A stretch of DNA of 39,389 bases. Origin: Anaerolinea thermophila (GTDB lineage: Bacteria > Chloroflexota > Anaerolineae > Anaerolineales > Villigracilaceae). Shown here in pieces: positions 8,317 through 17,439 of the stretch. Numbering within the stretch: position 1 is the first letter of the stretch; each line of letters begins with the position of its first letter. Made by a program: the position numbers and the translations under genes. The notes under the pieces are model-generated. The model was not told where the DNA came from. It ran no database searches and saw only the letters and a list, made by a program, of their open reading frames with translations. The stretch lies in contig DYKZ01000007.1 in NCBI GenBank assembly GCA_020722345.1, positions 1-39,389 on the forward strand, read 5' to 3'.

Positions 8317-9276
8317 TTAATGCGGTTGGTTCAAATACTTGCGGGTGGCTGCCAGGATCTTTTCCTGCACTTCTGACAGCCTTCCATTAACCTCGGCGCC
8401 GGAGGCTGCCCGATGGCCTCCTCCGCCAAATTGCCGTGCAATCTGGGAAACATCAATGTGCGGCTTTAAACCACGCCAGGATATCTTGGTTCTCTGCGGA
8501 CTCTGTTCTACGAACATGAGGGCAATGTCCGCATCGTCAATGGATGAGACGATATTAATCAAATCAGCATCATCATTCGAATTATAACCTGCTGCTTCCC
8601 TGTCTGCCAGTGTGAGTGTGCACCAGACTATGCCGTTGGCGCGCTGGAGGTTGGAGAGGCCGGCGCCCCAGTATTTTGCCCCGGCAAAGGTGCGTCGCAC
8701 CAGACTGCGAAAATAGAGGTTACTCATGTCCACCCCCAGTTCCAGCAGGTTGGCGGCCTGGCGCAGAGACTCGGGGGTGGTGTTGGAGGTGCGGAAGCCA
8801 AGAGTGTCGGTGACGAGACCGGTCATCAGGTTGGAGGCAATCGCCGGGGTGATGGTCAGTCCCCAGCCCGGCATGTGGCGGATCAGGATCGAGGCGGTGG
8901 CAACCGCGTCTGGTTCGATCAGGTTCAGGGTCCCGAACGGCTCGGTGGTGATGTGGTGGTCAATGACCAGGTCGGGAGATGGATATCCGTCCAGGGCGCT
9001 GCCCACCCGTTTGGGATCCGAACAATCCACGGTGACGATTAGGTCGAACTGGCCTTCCGCTTTGGTTTGGATTCTTTCGCTGCCAGGCAGGTGCCTGAAG
9101 CCGGCAGGCACCCCGTCTGCAAGCGTCATCTGGACCTGTTTGCCTGCGTCAAGCAGCGCCAGGCCAAGCGCCAGGGTGGAGCCGATGGCGTCGCCGTCCG
9201 GGCGGATATGTGAAACGATGAGGATACGTTCGGCGGCGTGGAGGCGGGATTTTATTTCTTCGTGCAGATCATTCAT
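8317..9276 (-). CDS. nrnA: DHH/DHHA1 phosphoesterase, NrnA-type oligoribonuclease / pAp phosphatase
   Basis: Predicted to degrade short RNA oligonucleotides and 3'-phosphoadenosine 5'-phosphate. Motifs: SHIRPDGDAIGS (about 20-31), TVDCSDPKR (about 86), VIDHHITT with the DHH signature (about 110) and C-terminal GGGHRAASG of DHHA1 (about 287). At 319 residues it fits the NrnA subfamily rather than long RecJ. It overlaps the end of rbfA by 8 bases, which suggests translational coupling; rbfA-nrnA-truB is a common order in Gram-positives and Chloroflexi. Confidence 0.92.
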   Translation of the reverse strand: MNDLHEEIKSRLHAAERILIVSHIRPDGDAIGSTLALGLALLDAGKQVQMTLADGVPAGFRHLPGSERIQTKAEGQFDLIVTVDCSDPKRVGSALDGYPSPDLVIDHHITTEPFGTLNLIEPDAVATASILIRHMPGWGLTITPAIASNLMTGLVTDTLGFRTSNTTPESLRQAANLLELGVDMSNLYFRSLVRRTFAGAKYWGAGLSNLQRANGIVWCTLTLADREAAGYNSNDDADLINIVSSIDDADIALMFVEQSPQRTKISWRGLKPHIDVSQIARQFGGGGHRAASGAEVNGRLSEVQEKILAATRKYLNQPH

Positions 9277-9619
9277 TTTTGCGCAGGGAGGCGAGCAGTT
9301 TTTCGATGTGGTCGGCGTTTTCGGGGGTCGGGTCCCAGTGGAAGCGCAGTCGCGGCATGAGGCGCAGTTCGAGGCGGGCAGCCAGGGCGCGGCGCAGGAA
9401 ACCGCTGGCGCTGTTCAGCCCCTCGAGGATCTCGGCGCTGCGCGCCGAGCCTTCCACTGCCGAGACGTAGATGTCGGCGAAGGCCAGTTCCCGGTCCACG
9501 GTCACGTCGGTGACGAAGATCTGGTGCAGGCGCGGGTCGCTGATCTCGCGGAGCAGAAGTTCAGAGAGTTCCTGTTTGAAGCGGTCGGCAATGCGTTCTA
9601 ATCTTACTTTGGACGGCAT
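9269..9619 (-). CDS. rbfA: 30S ribosome-binding factor A
   Basis: Small KH-fold factor needed for late 16S rRNA processing and 30S maturation. The 116-residue protein has the family start (RLERIADRFKQELSELLLREISDPRL), the central TVDRELAFADIYVSAVEG and the closing RLELRLMPRLRFHWDPTPE. It lies 38 bases downstream of infB and overlaps nrnA by 8 bases, the classical infB-rbfA neighbourhood. Confidence 0.95.
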   Translation of the reverse strand: MPSKVRLERIADRFKQELSELLLREISDPRLHQIFVTDVTVDRELAFADIYVSAVEGSARSAEILEGLNSASGFLRRALAARLELRLMPRLRFHWDPTPENADHIEKLLASLRKNE

Positions 9620-9657
9620 AATCTTCTACCCGTATTTACGGAGGAGAGGCGAAACGG

Positions 9658-11445
9658 TTACTCTTTCTCCGTCTTTTCCAAAACGTAGCATTCGATCAAG
9701 TCGCCAACCTGGATGTCATTGAAATTCTTCAGGCCGAGGCCGCATTCGAAACCGGTGCGCATCTCGCGCACATCTTCCTTCTCGTGCTTGAGCGAGGCCA
9801 CGTCTCCTACGTAAACGATATCCTTGCCGCGCAACAGGCGCACTTTGGCGTTGCGGCGCACTTCGCCCTCCGTCACCCGACAGCCGGCCACTTTGCCGCC
9901 CTTGGAAAGGTTGAAAACGGCCAGCACGCTGGCTTTGCCGATGACCTTCTCCGAAAATTCGGGCTGTAACATGCCCTTGAGCGCCTTTTCCAGGTCTTCG
10001 GTCAGGCGGTAGATGATATCGTAAAGGCGGATGGACACGCCTTCGGCCTCCGCCAGGCGGCGGGCGGCCACATCGGCCTGCACGCTAAACCCGACGATGA
10101 TGGCCTGAGAAGCCGAGGCCAGCATGACATCGTTCTCGCTGACGTTGCCGGTTTCGGCATAGAGCACATTGACTTTGATCTCGCCTGCGCCGAGGTGATT
10201 GATCTCACCCAGAATCGGTTCCAGCGAACCCTGCACATCGGCCTTCAGGATAAGGTTGAGTTCCTTGGCTTCACCCGATTTGTAGCGGCTGAAGAGTTCC
10301 TCCAGGGTCATCTTCTTCTGTGCCGAGGCCTGCTGTTTGGCGGCTTCCTGCCGTTCCAGGATGATCTGCCGGGCCTCCTTCTCGGTACTGACGACCTGGA
10401 ACAGGTCGCCGGCCGAGGGCAGTTCATTCAGCCCCATCACCGAGACAGGCACCGACGGTCCGGCTTTCTGCACCGGTCGGCCGCGGAAATCGAATTGGGC
10501 GCGCAGGCGGCCGTAGGCGACGCCCGCCACGACGATATCGCCCACCTTCAGCGTCCCGTTCTGGACCAGGAGCGTGGCGACCGGCCCCTTGGATTTATCC
10601 AACTCTGCTTCGATAACCGTGCCGATGACCGCGCCTTTGGAGTTGGCGCGGATGTCGGTGTTGTCGGCTACTAGCAGGATGGTCTCGAGCAAATCTTCGA
10701 TGCCCTGACGCTGTTTGGCCGAGATGGGGACCACAAACGTGTTCCCGCCCCACTCGTCTGGCACGAGCCCATTCTCGCCGAGTTGCTGCTTGACGCGGTC
10801 TGGGTTCGAATTGGCCTTGTCTATCTTGTTCAGGGCGACGATGATCGGGACGCGCGCCGCTTTGGCGTGGGCAATGGCCTCCTTGGTCTGGGGCATCACG
10901 CCATCGTCGGCGGCCACGACCAGTACCACGATGTCTGCTCCCTGCGCCCCGCGGGCGCGCATGGCGGTGAAGGCGGCGTGGCCGGGGGTATCCAAAAAAG
11001 TGATCTGCCGCCCCTTCAACTCCACCTGGTAGGCGCCAATGTGCTGGGTGATTCCGCCTGCTTCGCCGGCGGCGACGTTGGCGTTGCGAATCGCATCCAG
11101 CAGGGTCGTCTTGCCGTGATCCACGTGGCCGAGGATGGTCACCACCGGAGGGCGTGGGGTGAGTACCGCCTGGTCTTCCTTTGCGATGACCTTGCGCCAC
11201 ATCGGCACCTCGCCGGTCTCTTTCTCCTCCACCACTTCGGCTTTCTCGAGAACAGCATCATATCCCATCTCTGCCGCCACGATGGCGGCGGTATCGAAAT
11301 CAATGCTCTGGTTGATTGTGACCATCATGCCGTTTTCCATCAACTTGCGGATGATGTTAATGGCGGAAACGTCAATCTTCTGAGCAAAGTCACGCACCGT
11401 GATTACGGCGGGTAGTTCGATTTTCTTGGATTTTTGGTCGCTCAT
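9658..11445 (-). CDS. infB: translation initiation factor IF-2
   Basis: GTPase that delivers initiator tRNA to the 30S subunit. One short IF2_N domain (about 10-70) is followed almost directly by the G domain with [14 protein letters not shown] (about 107), DTPGHAAF and NKID, then domains II to IV with [15 protein letters not shown] and the C-terminal tRNA-binding half. At 595 residues it is a short form lacking the long variable N-terminal region of E. coli IF-2 (890). Start at 11445 has a GGAG upstream. It sits between rnpM and rbfA. Confidence 0.97.
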   Translation of the reverse strand: MSDQKSKKIELPAVITVRDFAQKIDVSAINIIRKLMENGMMVTINQSIDFDTAAIVAAEMGYDAVLEKAEVVEEKETGEVPMWRKVIAKEDQAVLTPRPPVVTILGHVDHGKTTLLDAIRNANVAAGEAGGITQHIGAYQVELKGRQITFLDTPGHAAFTAMRARGAQGADIVVLVVAADDGVMPQTKEAIAHAKAARVPIIVALNKIDKANSNPDRVKQQLGENGLVPDEWGGNTFVVPISAKQRQGIEDLLETILLVADNTDIRANSKGAVIGTVIEAELDKSKGPVATLLVQNGTLKVGDIVVAGVAYGRLRAQFDFRGRPVQKAGPSVPVSVMGLNELPSAGDLFQVVSTEKEARQIILERQEAAKQQASAQKKMTLEELFSRYKSGEAKELNLILKADVQGSLEPILGEINHLGAGEIKVNVLYAETGNVSENDVMLASASQAIIVGFSVQADVAARRLAEAEGVSIRLYDIIYRLTEDLEKALKGMLQPEFSEKVIGKASVLAVFNLSKGGKVAGCRVTEGEVRRNAKVRLLRGKDIVYVGDVASLKHEKEDVREMRTGFECGLGLKNFNDIQVGDLIECYVLEKTEKE

Positions 11446-11544
11446 ACGGCAACTCCTTGGATAATTCCAGTTTGAGGCCTCTCACGAATGAAAGGCCGTG
11501 CATCATCGGACTTTGCAGCCTGCCGGCTGAGCGAGGGGCGTTTC

Positions 11545-11859
11545 TTAGCCCATAGAACCCTGATCCTGACCTTCTTCCTCCGGCAGCGTCTGCATGAACT
11601 GGCGGAGGGCCTCAATATCTCGTTCAGAAAGGGTTACTTTCAAGGCATGGGCAAGGGAGCCTTTCAGCCCTTTTTCCCAGCAGGAGCGGCGGTTATGCAG
11701 GTAGGCGCCCCGCCCGGCGAGTTTGCCGGTCAGGTCCACGCTTACGCCGTCCGCGTGACGCACAATGCGCACCAGCGAACGCTTGGGCAGCACGGTTCGG
11801 CAGCCCACGCAGGTACGCTGGGGAATATGCTTCGGTCGTTTGGTTTGTTTGCCGGACAC
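11545..11859 (-). CDS. rnpM: YlxR/RnpM-family RNA-binding protein
   Basis: Small nucleic-acid-binding protein; the Bacillus homologue YlxR (RnpM) has been reported to modulate RNase P. The signature RTCVGCR is at about 15-21 and GRGAYLH at about 49, followed by a basic helix; 104 residues, slightly longer than usual because of an acidic tail (LPEEEGQDQGSMG). It is between nusA and infB, the invariant location of this family, in the same orientation. Molecular role in this organism is inferred from family only. Confidence 0.9.
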   Translation of the reverse strand: MSGKQTKRPKHIPQRTCVGCRTVLPKRSLVRIVRHADGVSVDLTGKLAGRGAYLHNRRSCWEKGLKGSLAHALKVTLSERDIEALRQFMQTLPEEEGQDQGSMG

Positions 11860-11922
11860 CTTCTTACCAGATGACTTCTCAGATACAAATTATCGAGGCA
11901 CGCAGGAAGGACCTGGCGGGAA

Positions 11923-13800
11923 CTACCAGGTTTCCTCTTCAAGCGAATCGCCGCGCTTGTGTTTCTTGCGCGCCACCTTTTCGCCGCGCTCTTCGTCGTA
12001 TTCGATAACGCGGTCTTTGCGGCTCTTCTTCTTATCTTTATCTTTCTTGGCGCCTTCGTCCTCTTCGCCTACCGCCGCCTCGACCTTCAGATTCTGCATG
12101 CTGAAAAGTTTTTCGAAATCTTTCTCCTCTTCCGGCTCTTCTTCCTGGCCAGGCTCGGTCGCTGCTGCAACTTCGACCTTCTCCTCGGCGGGTTGTTCGG
12201 CTTCCTCCGCCAGGATAACAGGTTCAGATACCGCTTCGGCAGTTTCGGCTGCGGCGGCTGCCTGCGGTTCTTCTTCGGCAGCAACCGCTTCGGCGGGTTT
12301 TTCTGGTTCAGGGAAGGAGACCGCGCCCAGCGCGGACTGGATCGCCTGCATGGCTTTGGGCCCGATGCCCGGCAGACCGAGCACGCTGTCCGGGTCGAGT
12401 TTCATAGCCATCATCAGGTCACCGACCGTGCGGTGCTCGGCTTCGGTCAGGATGGCGTAGACGTGTTCGGGCAGGCCGAGGGTCTCGATGTCCATCTCGA
12501 AAGCCTGGAGCGGAATGCCTGCACGCGCCTCGGCAAACCGTTCTTCTGCCGCGGCGGCTTCGGCTCTCTTCTTCTCCACTGTGCGGCGCTCCACGCGCTC
12601 CACGAACTGGATGAGTGAAAAGAACTCCTCTGGCATCAGCACCTGGTTCTCAGCCTTCTTGGCCAGGATGGCCTCGATGAGCGGCACGTTATCCTTTTCG
12701 TATTCCGCGATGACGCTGAGGGAGGAATCGGTTTGCAATTTGGAAATGGCATCGCCCGCCGCTTCGGTCAGGGATTTGATGTCAATGCGCCAGCCGGTCA
12801 ATTTGGCGGCCAGGCGGGCGTTCTGCCCATCGCGGCCGATGGCCAGCGAGAGTTGATCTTCGTGGACGACGACCGTGGCGGTCTTGTCTGACTCGTTCAA
12901 GTAAACCCCGCTCACCTTGGCCGGGCTGATGGCCTTGGAGATATACACGACCGGATCGGGATTCCACTCGATGATGTCAATTTTCTCGTCGTGCAGTTCC
13001 TTGACGATGGCCTGGATGCGCACCCCCTTGATGCCCACGCACGCTCCCACCGGATCCACATTCGGCTGGGTGGCCGAGACGGCCACCTTGGCGCGCTGCC
13101 CCGGCTCGCGGGCGATGGCGCGAATCTCCACAATGCCGTGGTAGATCTCCGGCACCTCGTTTTCGAGCAGGCGGCGCAGGAAATTGCGGTGGGCGCGCGA
13201 AAGGATGATCTGCGGGCCGCGCGGGTTGTCCTTGACTTCCAAGACAATGGCGCGCACCCGGTCGTGCACTTTGAAACGCTCGCCGGGGATCTTTTGGCTT
13301 GGCGGCATGAGCCCTTCGGCTTTCATCTCCAGTCCCACGGTCACGCCCTGGGTGGTGTTGACTGCCTGCACGGTGCCGCTGATGATCTCGCCCACCTGTT
13401 TGTTGAAGAAATCGGCCTGCATCTGGCGCTCGGCCTCGCGGATGCGCTGTTGGATGACCTGGCGCGCCGTCTGCGCGGCCACGCGCCCGAAGTCCTTGGG
13501 CGTGGTCTCGACGATGACCATGTCGCCAAGTTGAGCCTCGGGCTGGACCTGGCGGGCGGCCTCCAGTTGGACCTCGGTGCGTTCATCCTGCACGCCGTCC
13601 ACCACCTCCTTCTCGGCGTAGATGACCACCTTGCCGGTCTCCGGGTCGAGGGTGGCACGCACTTCCTGCGCGCTGGAAGCGTTCACCGCGCGCCGGTAGG
13701 CGGAGACCATCGCCGATTCAATCGCCGACAGGATGATCTCCTTGGGCAGTTGTTTTTCCTCGAGGATTTCATTGAAAGCCAGGGCAAATTCGTTCTTCAT
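11923..13800 (-). CDS. nusA: transcription termination/antitermination factor NusA with acidic C-terminal extension
   Basis: RNA-polymerase-associated factor for pausing, termination and antitermination. Order of domains: NusA N-terminal domain (1-125), S1 domain (about 135-200, [11 protein letters not shown]), KH1 with [14 protein letters not shown] and KH2 with [15 protein letters not shown], then a helix-hairpin-helix unit [12 protein letters not shown] (about 475). After residue 490 comes an unusual tail of about 130 residues: first Ala/Glu-rich, then Lys/Glu-rich ([14 protein letters not shown]), probably disordered. At 625 residues it is longer than E. coli NusA (495). The usual upstream gene rimP is not present; nusA is the first gene after the promoter. 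Confidence 0.96.
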   Translation of the reverse strand: MKNEFALAFNEILEEKQLPKEIILSAIESAMVSAYRRAVNASSAQEVRATLDPETGKVVIYAEKEVVDGVQDERTEVQLEAARQVQPEAQLGDMVIVETTPKDFGRVAAQTARQVIQQRIREAERQMQADFFNKQVGEIISGTVQAVNTTQGVTVGLEMKAEGLMPPSQKIPGERFKVHDRVRAIVLEVKDNPRGPQIILSRAHRNFLRRLLENEVPEIYHGIVEIRAIAREPGQRAKVAVSATQPNVDPVGACVGIKGVRIQAIVKELHDEKIDIIEWNPDPVVYISKAISPAKVSGVYLNESDKTATVVVHEDQLSLAIGRDGQNARLAAKLTGWRIDIKSLTEAAGDAISKLQTDSSLSVIAEYEKDNVPLIEAILAKKAENQVLMPEEFFSLIQFVERVERRTVEKKRAEAAAAEERFAEARAGIPLQAFEMDIETLGLPEHVYAILTEAEHRTVGDLMMAMKLDPDSVLGLPGIGPKAMQAIQSALGAVSFPEPEKPAEAVAAEEEPQAAAAAETAEAVSEPVILAEEAEQPAEEKVEVAAATEPGQEEEPEEEKDFEKLFSMQNLKVEAAVGEEDEGAKKDKDKKKSRKDRVIEYDEERGEKVARKKHKRGDSLEEETW

Positions 13801-13839
13801 TCTTCCTGATTACTCCATCAAGTGGTACGTTACAAGCAG

Positions 13840-13862
13840 AAAAGTGGGGGGCGCCCACTTTT
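13840..13862 (-). promoter_or_regulatory. leader hairpin in front of nusA
   Basis: AAAAGTGGG / CCCACTTTT form a nine-pair stem with a five-base loop in the transcribed leader, about 40 bases before the nusA start and about 35 bases after the predicted promoter. In the direction of transcription the stem ends with four T and then CTGC, so it is a weak terminator-like structure. A role in attenuation or NusA autocontrol is inference. Confidence 0.5.
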
Positions 13863-13896
13863 CAATGCGTTCGGTATTGGTTCTGCAACGGGCGTG

Positions 13897-13925
13897 ATTC
13901 TAGCATGGAATTGAGGAGGATGCAA
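13897..13925 (-). promoter_or_regulatory. promoter of the nusA-ribF operon
   Basis: Read on the minus strand: TTGCAT (13925-13920), 17 bases, TAGAAT (13902-13897). Expected start of transcription about 90 bases before the nusA ATG. Confidence 0.6.
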
Positions 13926-13984
13926 GGATTTTTGCTGAGGTTCGGATGTTGGTTCGGATAGTATCTCTCTCAATCCCTTTTGCG

Positions 13985-14040
13985 GCGGATTTACGCGGAT
14001 TATGCGGATTGTTGATAGGTTCTTCCGCGCAATCCGCGGC
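13985..14040. repeat. GCGGATT short-period repeat with inverted copy
   Basis: GCGGATT occurs at 13985, 13995 and 14104-type spacing is continued at 14004 (three copies, periods of ten and nine), followed by an inverted AATCCGC at 14031. It occupies the 349-base gap between nusA and the phosphoesterase gene; apart from this repeat, the nusA promoter and leader, I see no gene in the gap. Confidence 0.65.
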
Positions 14041-14149
14041 AAAAAATGCTGCTCCGAACTCATGCCTGAAGATCTATTTTGCCGGCCCGGCCAAGACTCG
14101 GCCTTGCACACTGCCCCACTTTGGGGCAAAATAGAGTAGGAGTTCTCCT

Positions 14150-14782
14150 GTGAAGATCCTTGCCGTCAGCGACGTGGTGGTTGACCGCCTCTATTCCCCG
14201 GAGGTGCGGGGTGCATTTCCCGCCCTCGACCTGATCTTGGGCTGCGGCGACCTGCCCTTTGAATACCTAGAGTTCCTCGTTTCCTCATTCGACGTGCCGC
14301 TGCTGTATGTACCGGGCAACCACGACCCGCTCTTCAACTCAGGCAACCCCGCCTCCCGCGCCGACGGCTGCGATAACATTGACTTGCGCGTGACACGCGT
14401 CAAGGGTCTGACCCTGGCTGGGCTGGGCGGCAGCATCCGCTATCACCCCAACCGCCCGAACCAGTATTCACAGGCAGAAATGTACTTGCGCGTTGCCTCT
14501 CTAACTCCCGCCCTCCTGTGGAACCGCATCCGTCATGGCAGCGTTCTCGATATTGTGGTGGCGCATTCGCCGCCGCGCGGCATCCACGACGACGATGACC
14601 AGGCCCATACTGGCTTCGATGCCTTTGTGAATTTCATCAAAGTCTTCAAACCGCGTTATTTCCTGCACGGCCATACCATGCCTCCTAACAGCAACCTGGC
14701 CCCCCCCAGTTCCCGTCTGGGCGCGACGCAGATCATCAACATCAACCCCTACCGCCTGATCGAGGTGGAATTGCATGGCTGA
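14150..14782 (+). CDS. calcineurin-like metallophosphoesterase
   Basis: Predicted metal-dependent phosphoesterase of unknown substrate. Visible metal-site motifs are GCGDLPF (about 35), GNHDP (about 62), AHSPPRG (about 141) and HGHT (about 176). The first motif, normally DxH, reads SDVVVDRLY, so the histidine that usually binds one metal is replaced by valine. Starts with GTG at 14150, with AGGAG seven bases upstream; 210 residues. It overlaps the next gene by 8 bases and leads a plus-strand run that ends with lipM. Confidence 0.83.
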   Translation: MKILAVSDVVVDRLYSPEVRGAFPALDLILGCGDLPFEYLEFLVSSFDVPLLYVPGNHDPLFNSGNPASRADGCDNIDLRVTRVKGLTLAGLGGSIRYHPNRPNQYSQAEMYLRVASLTPALLWNRIRHGSVLDIVVAHSPPRGIHDDDDQAHTGFDAFVNFIKVFKPRYFLHGHTMPPNSNLAPPSSRLGATQIININPYRLIEVELHG

Positions 14783-15620
14783 TTACTTCTCCGAGCGAGT
14801 CCGCCAGGATTTCGCCCGCGCCCGTTTCAAGGCCTTCCTCAACCGCATCCGCCGCGTGCTGATGGGCCAGCCGACGACCCTGCTCTCCTATGACGAGGTC
14901 AAGGAAAAACTACGCATCGGCGGCCCCGTCTATCGTGGCGTGCGCACCGTCCCCATTGGCCAGATTGCCGGCAGCCTCAACCGTTACCACCAGTTCGACC
15001 GCGCCTTCCTGCCCACCGAAGACCGGCTGGCCGACCGCTGGCAGAACATTGACCGCGCCTTCTACCAGGACGTCAGCCTGCCGCCGGTCGTCCTCTACAA
15101 GGTCGGCGATGTCTATTTTGTGGTGGACGGCCACCACCGCGTCTCGGTGGCGCGCGAACAGGGGCAGGAATTCATCGAAGCCGAAGTGCGCGAGTGCCAG
15201 ACCAAGGTCAACATCACCCCCGACCTCCAGCCCGAAGACCTCGAAATCCTGGGCGAAAAAGCGCTCTTCCTCGACTACACCAACCTCGACCAACTGCGTC
15301 CCGAAGCCGACATCAACCTGACCATCCCCGACGGTTTCGACCGCATGCGGGAACACATCGCCGTCCACCGTTACTTCATGGGGCTGGACGAGCAACGCGA
15401 CATCTCCGAGCAGGAGGCCGTGACGCACTGGTATGACAAAGTTTACCTGCCCATTGTGCGCGCCATCCGGCGCAGCGAGATACTCAGGGAATTCCCCGGC
15501 AAGACCGAAGGCGACCTCTACCTATGGGTGCTCGACCGCCAGCGCTACCTCAGCCAGGAAGGCCGCAAACTCGCCAGCCCGCAGAAGGCCGCCAAGGATT
15601 TCATCGAAGAGATCAAATGA
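14775..15620 (+). CDS. ParB/sulfiredoxin-fold protein with DUF4032-like C-terminal part
   Basis: Function unknown. The N-terminal part (about 50-135) has a ParB-N/Srx-like core: VPIGQIAGSL, then PPVVLYKVGDVYFVVDGHHRVSVAREQG, where the DGHHR box resembles the ATP or CTP site of that fold. The C-terminal part (about 200-280) with HWYDKVYLPIVRAIRR and LYLWVLDRQRYLS resembles proteins annotated DUF4032 in Actinobacteria and Chloroflexi. 281 residues. Overlaps the phosphoesterase by 8 bases and its stop overlaps the start of the aldolase gene (ATGA), so the three are probably translated together. No DNA-binding helix-turn-helix was seen, so it is not a partitioning protein. Confidence 0.65.
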   Translation: MADYFSERVRQDFARARFKAFLNRIRRVLMGQPTTLLSYDEVKEKLRIGGPVYRGVRTVPIGQIAGSLNRYHQFDRAFLPTEDRLADRWQNIDRAFYQDVSLPPVVLYKVGDVYFVVDGHHRVSVAREQGQEFIEAEVRECQTKVNITPDLQPEDLEILGEKALFLDYTNLDQLRPEADINLTIPDGFDRMREHIAVHRYFMGLDEQRDISEQEAVTHWYDKVYLPIVRAIRRSEILREFPGKTEGDLYLWVLDRQRYLSQEGRKLASPQKAAKDFIEEIK

Positions 15621-16522
15621 CGCACCCACTGGCCGGCGTTTACGCCGCCGCCGTCACACCGCTCGAGGCCGATTTCTCCCCCGACCTGGACGCCCTCCCC
15701 GGCCTGCTCGACTTCCTGGCCGGGCGCGGCTGTCACGGGATTCTGCTGCTGGGGACAACCGGGGAGGGGCCGTCGTTTTCGGCGCAGGAACGGACCGAGA
15801 TCTTCCGCGCCGGGCTCCATGTCCGCGAAACGCGCCGGACCCTGAACCTGTTCGCCGGGACCGGCACCCCCAGCCTCACTGAGACCGTCTTCCTCACCCG
15901 CACTGCTTTCGACCTGGGGTATGACAGCGTCGTTGTCCTGCCTCCTTATTACTACCGCAAAGCCACTGACGAGGGCCTGTTCCGCTGGTTCGATGAACTC
16001 ATCCGCCGCGCCGTCCCCGCAGACGGCGCGCTGCTGGGCTACCACTTTCCCGGCGCGGCAGGGATCGGCTTCTCGCTCGACCTGCTGGCGCGCCTGAAGG
16101 ACGCCTTCCCGCGCCAGTTCGTTGGAATTAAGGATTCCTCCCACGACCCCGACCTGGCGCGTGCGCTCGGGGAGCGCTTCGGCGAAGACCTGCTGGTGCT
16201 GACCGGCACCGACTCGTACCTGCAACTGGCGCTGGAGAATCATGCCGGCGGCTGCATCACCGCCCCGGCAAACTTGATCTCATCCGACCTGCGCCGGGTG
16301 TGGGATGGCTTTCGAAATGGCGAAGAGGTAACTGCCGCCCAAGCGCGTGTGAGCGCGGCGCGTCACATGCTCGAACAATACCCGCCCTTCCCGCCCCTGC
16401 TGAAGGCGCTGCTGGCGCGGCGACACGGCTTCCCGCGCTGGCCTGTTCGCCCGCCGCTGGAGGCGCTCTCCTCAGAACTCGAAGAACGCGCTCTCCGCGA
16501 TTTGGAAGGCTGGCAAGTTTGA
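15617..16522 (+). CDS. DapA-family (dihydrodipicolinate synthase-like) aldolase
   Basis: TIM-barrel class I aldolase of the DHDPS/NAL family. GTTGEGPSFS (46-55) is the substrate carboxylate loop, Y142 in GYHFPG the catalytic tyrosine and K172 in GIKDSS the Schiff-base lysine. The arginine that follows the tyrosine motif in true DapA (YNVPSRTG in E. coli) is missing (YHFPGAAG), so the acceptor may not be aspartate semialdehyde and the gene name dapA is not assigned. Start is the ATG at 15617, overlapping the previous stop; 301 residues, close to the usual 290-300. The ORF track start is upstream and wrong. Confidence 0.85.
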   Translation: MTHPLAGVYAAAVTPLEADFSPDLDALPGLLDFLAGRGCHGILLLGTTGEGPSFSAQERTEIFRAGLHVRETRRTLNLFAGTGTPSLTETVFLTRTAFDLGYDSVVVLPPYYYRKATDEGLFRWFDELIRRAVPADGALLGYHFPGAAGIGFSLDLLARLKDAFPRQFVGIKDSSHDPDLARALGERFGEDLLVLTGTDSYLQLALENHAGGCITAPANLISSDLRRVWDGFRNGEEVTAAQARVSAARHMLEQYPPFPPLLKALLARRHGFPRWPVRPPLEALSSELEERALRDLEGWQV

Positions 16523-16528
16523 ACCTGC

Positions 16529-16543
16529 CGACTTTCGACTTTC
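16529..16543. repeat. heptamer repeat CGACTTT x2
   Basis: CGACTTTCGACTTTC lies in the 27-base gap between the aldolase and lipM. Two perfect tandem copies of a heptamer; similar to short tandemly repeated repetitive words known from cyanobacteria. Confidence 0.6.
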
Positions 16544-16549
16544 AAACCC

Positions 16550-17365
16550 ATGACAACCTGGCGACTGCTCCTCCACCCCACTCCTGCCCGCGGCGCATGG
16601 AACATGGCCGTGGACGAAGTTCTTCTCGAAGCCTGCGGGCGCGGCGGTTCGCTTCCCACCCTGCGGCTCTACGCCTGGGAACCGGCCTGCCTCTCGCTCG
16701 GCTACGCCCAGCCGGTCAGCGACGTGGACCTCGAACGCCTGCGCGCCCGCGGCTGGGACCTCGTCCGGCGTCCCACCGGGGGGCGCGCCGTGCTCCACGT
16801 GGACGAACTAACCTACTCGGTTATCGGTCCGCTCGATGAGCCGCGCCTGACCGGCACGGTGCTGGAGAGTTACAATCGGCTGGCCGCTGCACTGGTAGAA
16901 GCCCTGCGCCTGCTCGGCCTGCCGGTGGAGGCGCAGGAACGCGCCGGCGGCCCCAACCGCAATCCCAACCCGGTCTGCTTCGAGGTACCCTCCGCCTACG
17001 AAATCACCGTTGACGGGAAGAAACTGGCCGGCTCGGCGCAGGCCCGCCGCCGCGGAGGCGTGCTCCAGCACGGCTCCCTGCCTCTTACCGGCGACCTGAC
17101 GCGCATCCTCCAGGCGCTGGCCTTCCCAGACGAAGCCTCCCGCCAACGCGCCGCCGACCGCCTGCTTGCGCGGGCGACGACGGTGGAAAGCGCCCTGGGC
17201 CGCCTCGTGACCTGGGACGAGGCCGCGGCAGCCGTCCGGTCCGCGTTCCGCAGCGCCCTCTCCCTGGACCTGGAACCGGCTTCCCTGACCGAGGCCGAGT
17301 CCCGGCGGGCGGAAGAACTGGCGGCGCAGAAATACGCCCATCCCGATTGGATCGAGAACAAGTAG
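16550..17365 (+). CDS. lipM: lipoate/octanoate protein transferase, LipM-like
   Basis: Predicted octanoyl-[ACP]:protein N-octanoyltransferase for lipoate synthesis, or a lipoate-protein ligase. The BPL/LplA fold is shown by RRPTGGRAVLHVDELTYSV (about 74-92) and VDGKKLAGSAQARRRGGVLQHGS (about 152-175). C143-region VCFEVPSAYEI contains a cysteine at the position of the LipM catalytic cysteine, which argues for LipM over LplA, as does the length of 271 residues (Bacillus LipM 278) and absence of the LplA C-terminal domain. No Shine-Dalgarno is obvious 27 bases after the aldolase stop. LipM versus LplA is not settled by sequence alone. Confidence 0.82.
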   Translation: MTTWRLLLHPTPARGAWNMAVDEVLLEACGRGGSLPTLRLYAWEPACLSLGYAQPVSDVDLERLRARGWDLVRRPTGGRAVLHVDELTYSVIGPLDEPRLTGTVLESYNRLAAALVEALRLLGLPVEAQERAGGPNRNPNPVCFEVPSAYEITVDGKKLAGSAQARRRGGVLQHGSLPLTGDLTRILQALAFPDEASRQRAADRLLARATTVESALGRLVTWDEAAAAVRSAFRSALSLDLEPASLTEAESRRAEELAAQKYAHPDWIENK

Positions 17366-17382
17366 GTCTTTAGCGGGCGGAA

Positions 17383-17414
17383 AACAAAAAGGCCGGGGCT
17401 GTTCCCTCGGCCTT
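17383..17414 (-). terminator. terminator of the DUF4230 gene
   Basis: Ten-pair stem AAGGCCGAGGG / CCCCGGCCTT read on the minus strand, followed by TTTGTTTTCC. The plus-strand side lacks a T-run, so it mainly serves the minus-strand gene and may block readthrough from lipM less well. Confidence 0.82.
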
Positions 17415-17439
17415 CAACAAGTCTGCCAACTTGTAAACG

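Noticed and set aside
14775-15620. chromosome-partitioning ParB and nearby origin
   Set aside because: Only the ParB-N-like DGHHR box is present, no helix-turn-helix, no parA, no parS-like palindromes and no dnaA boxes recognised.
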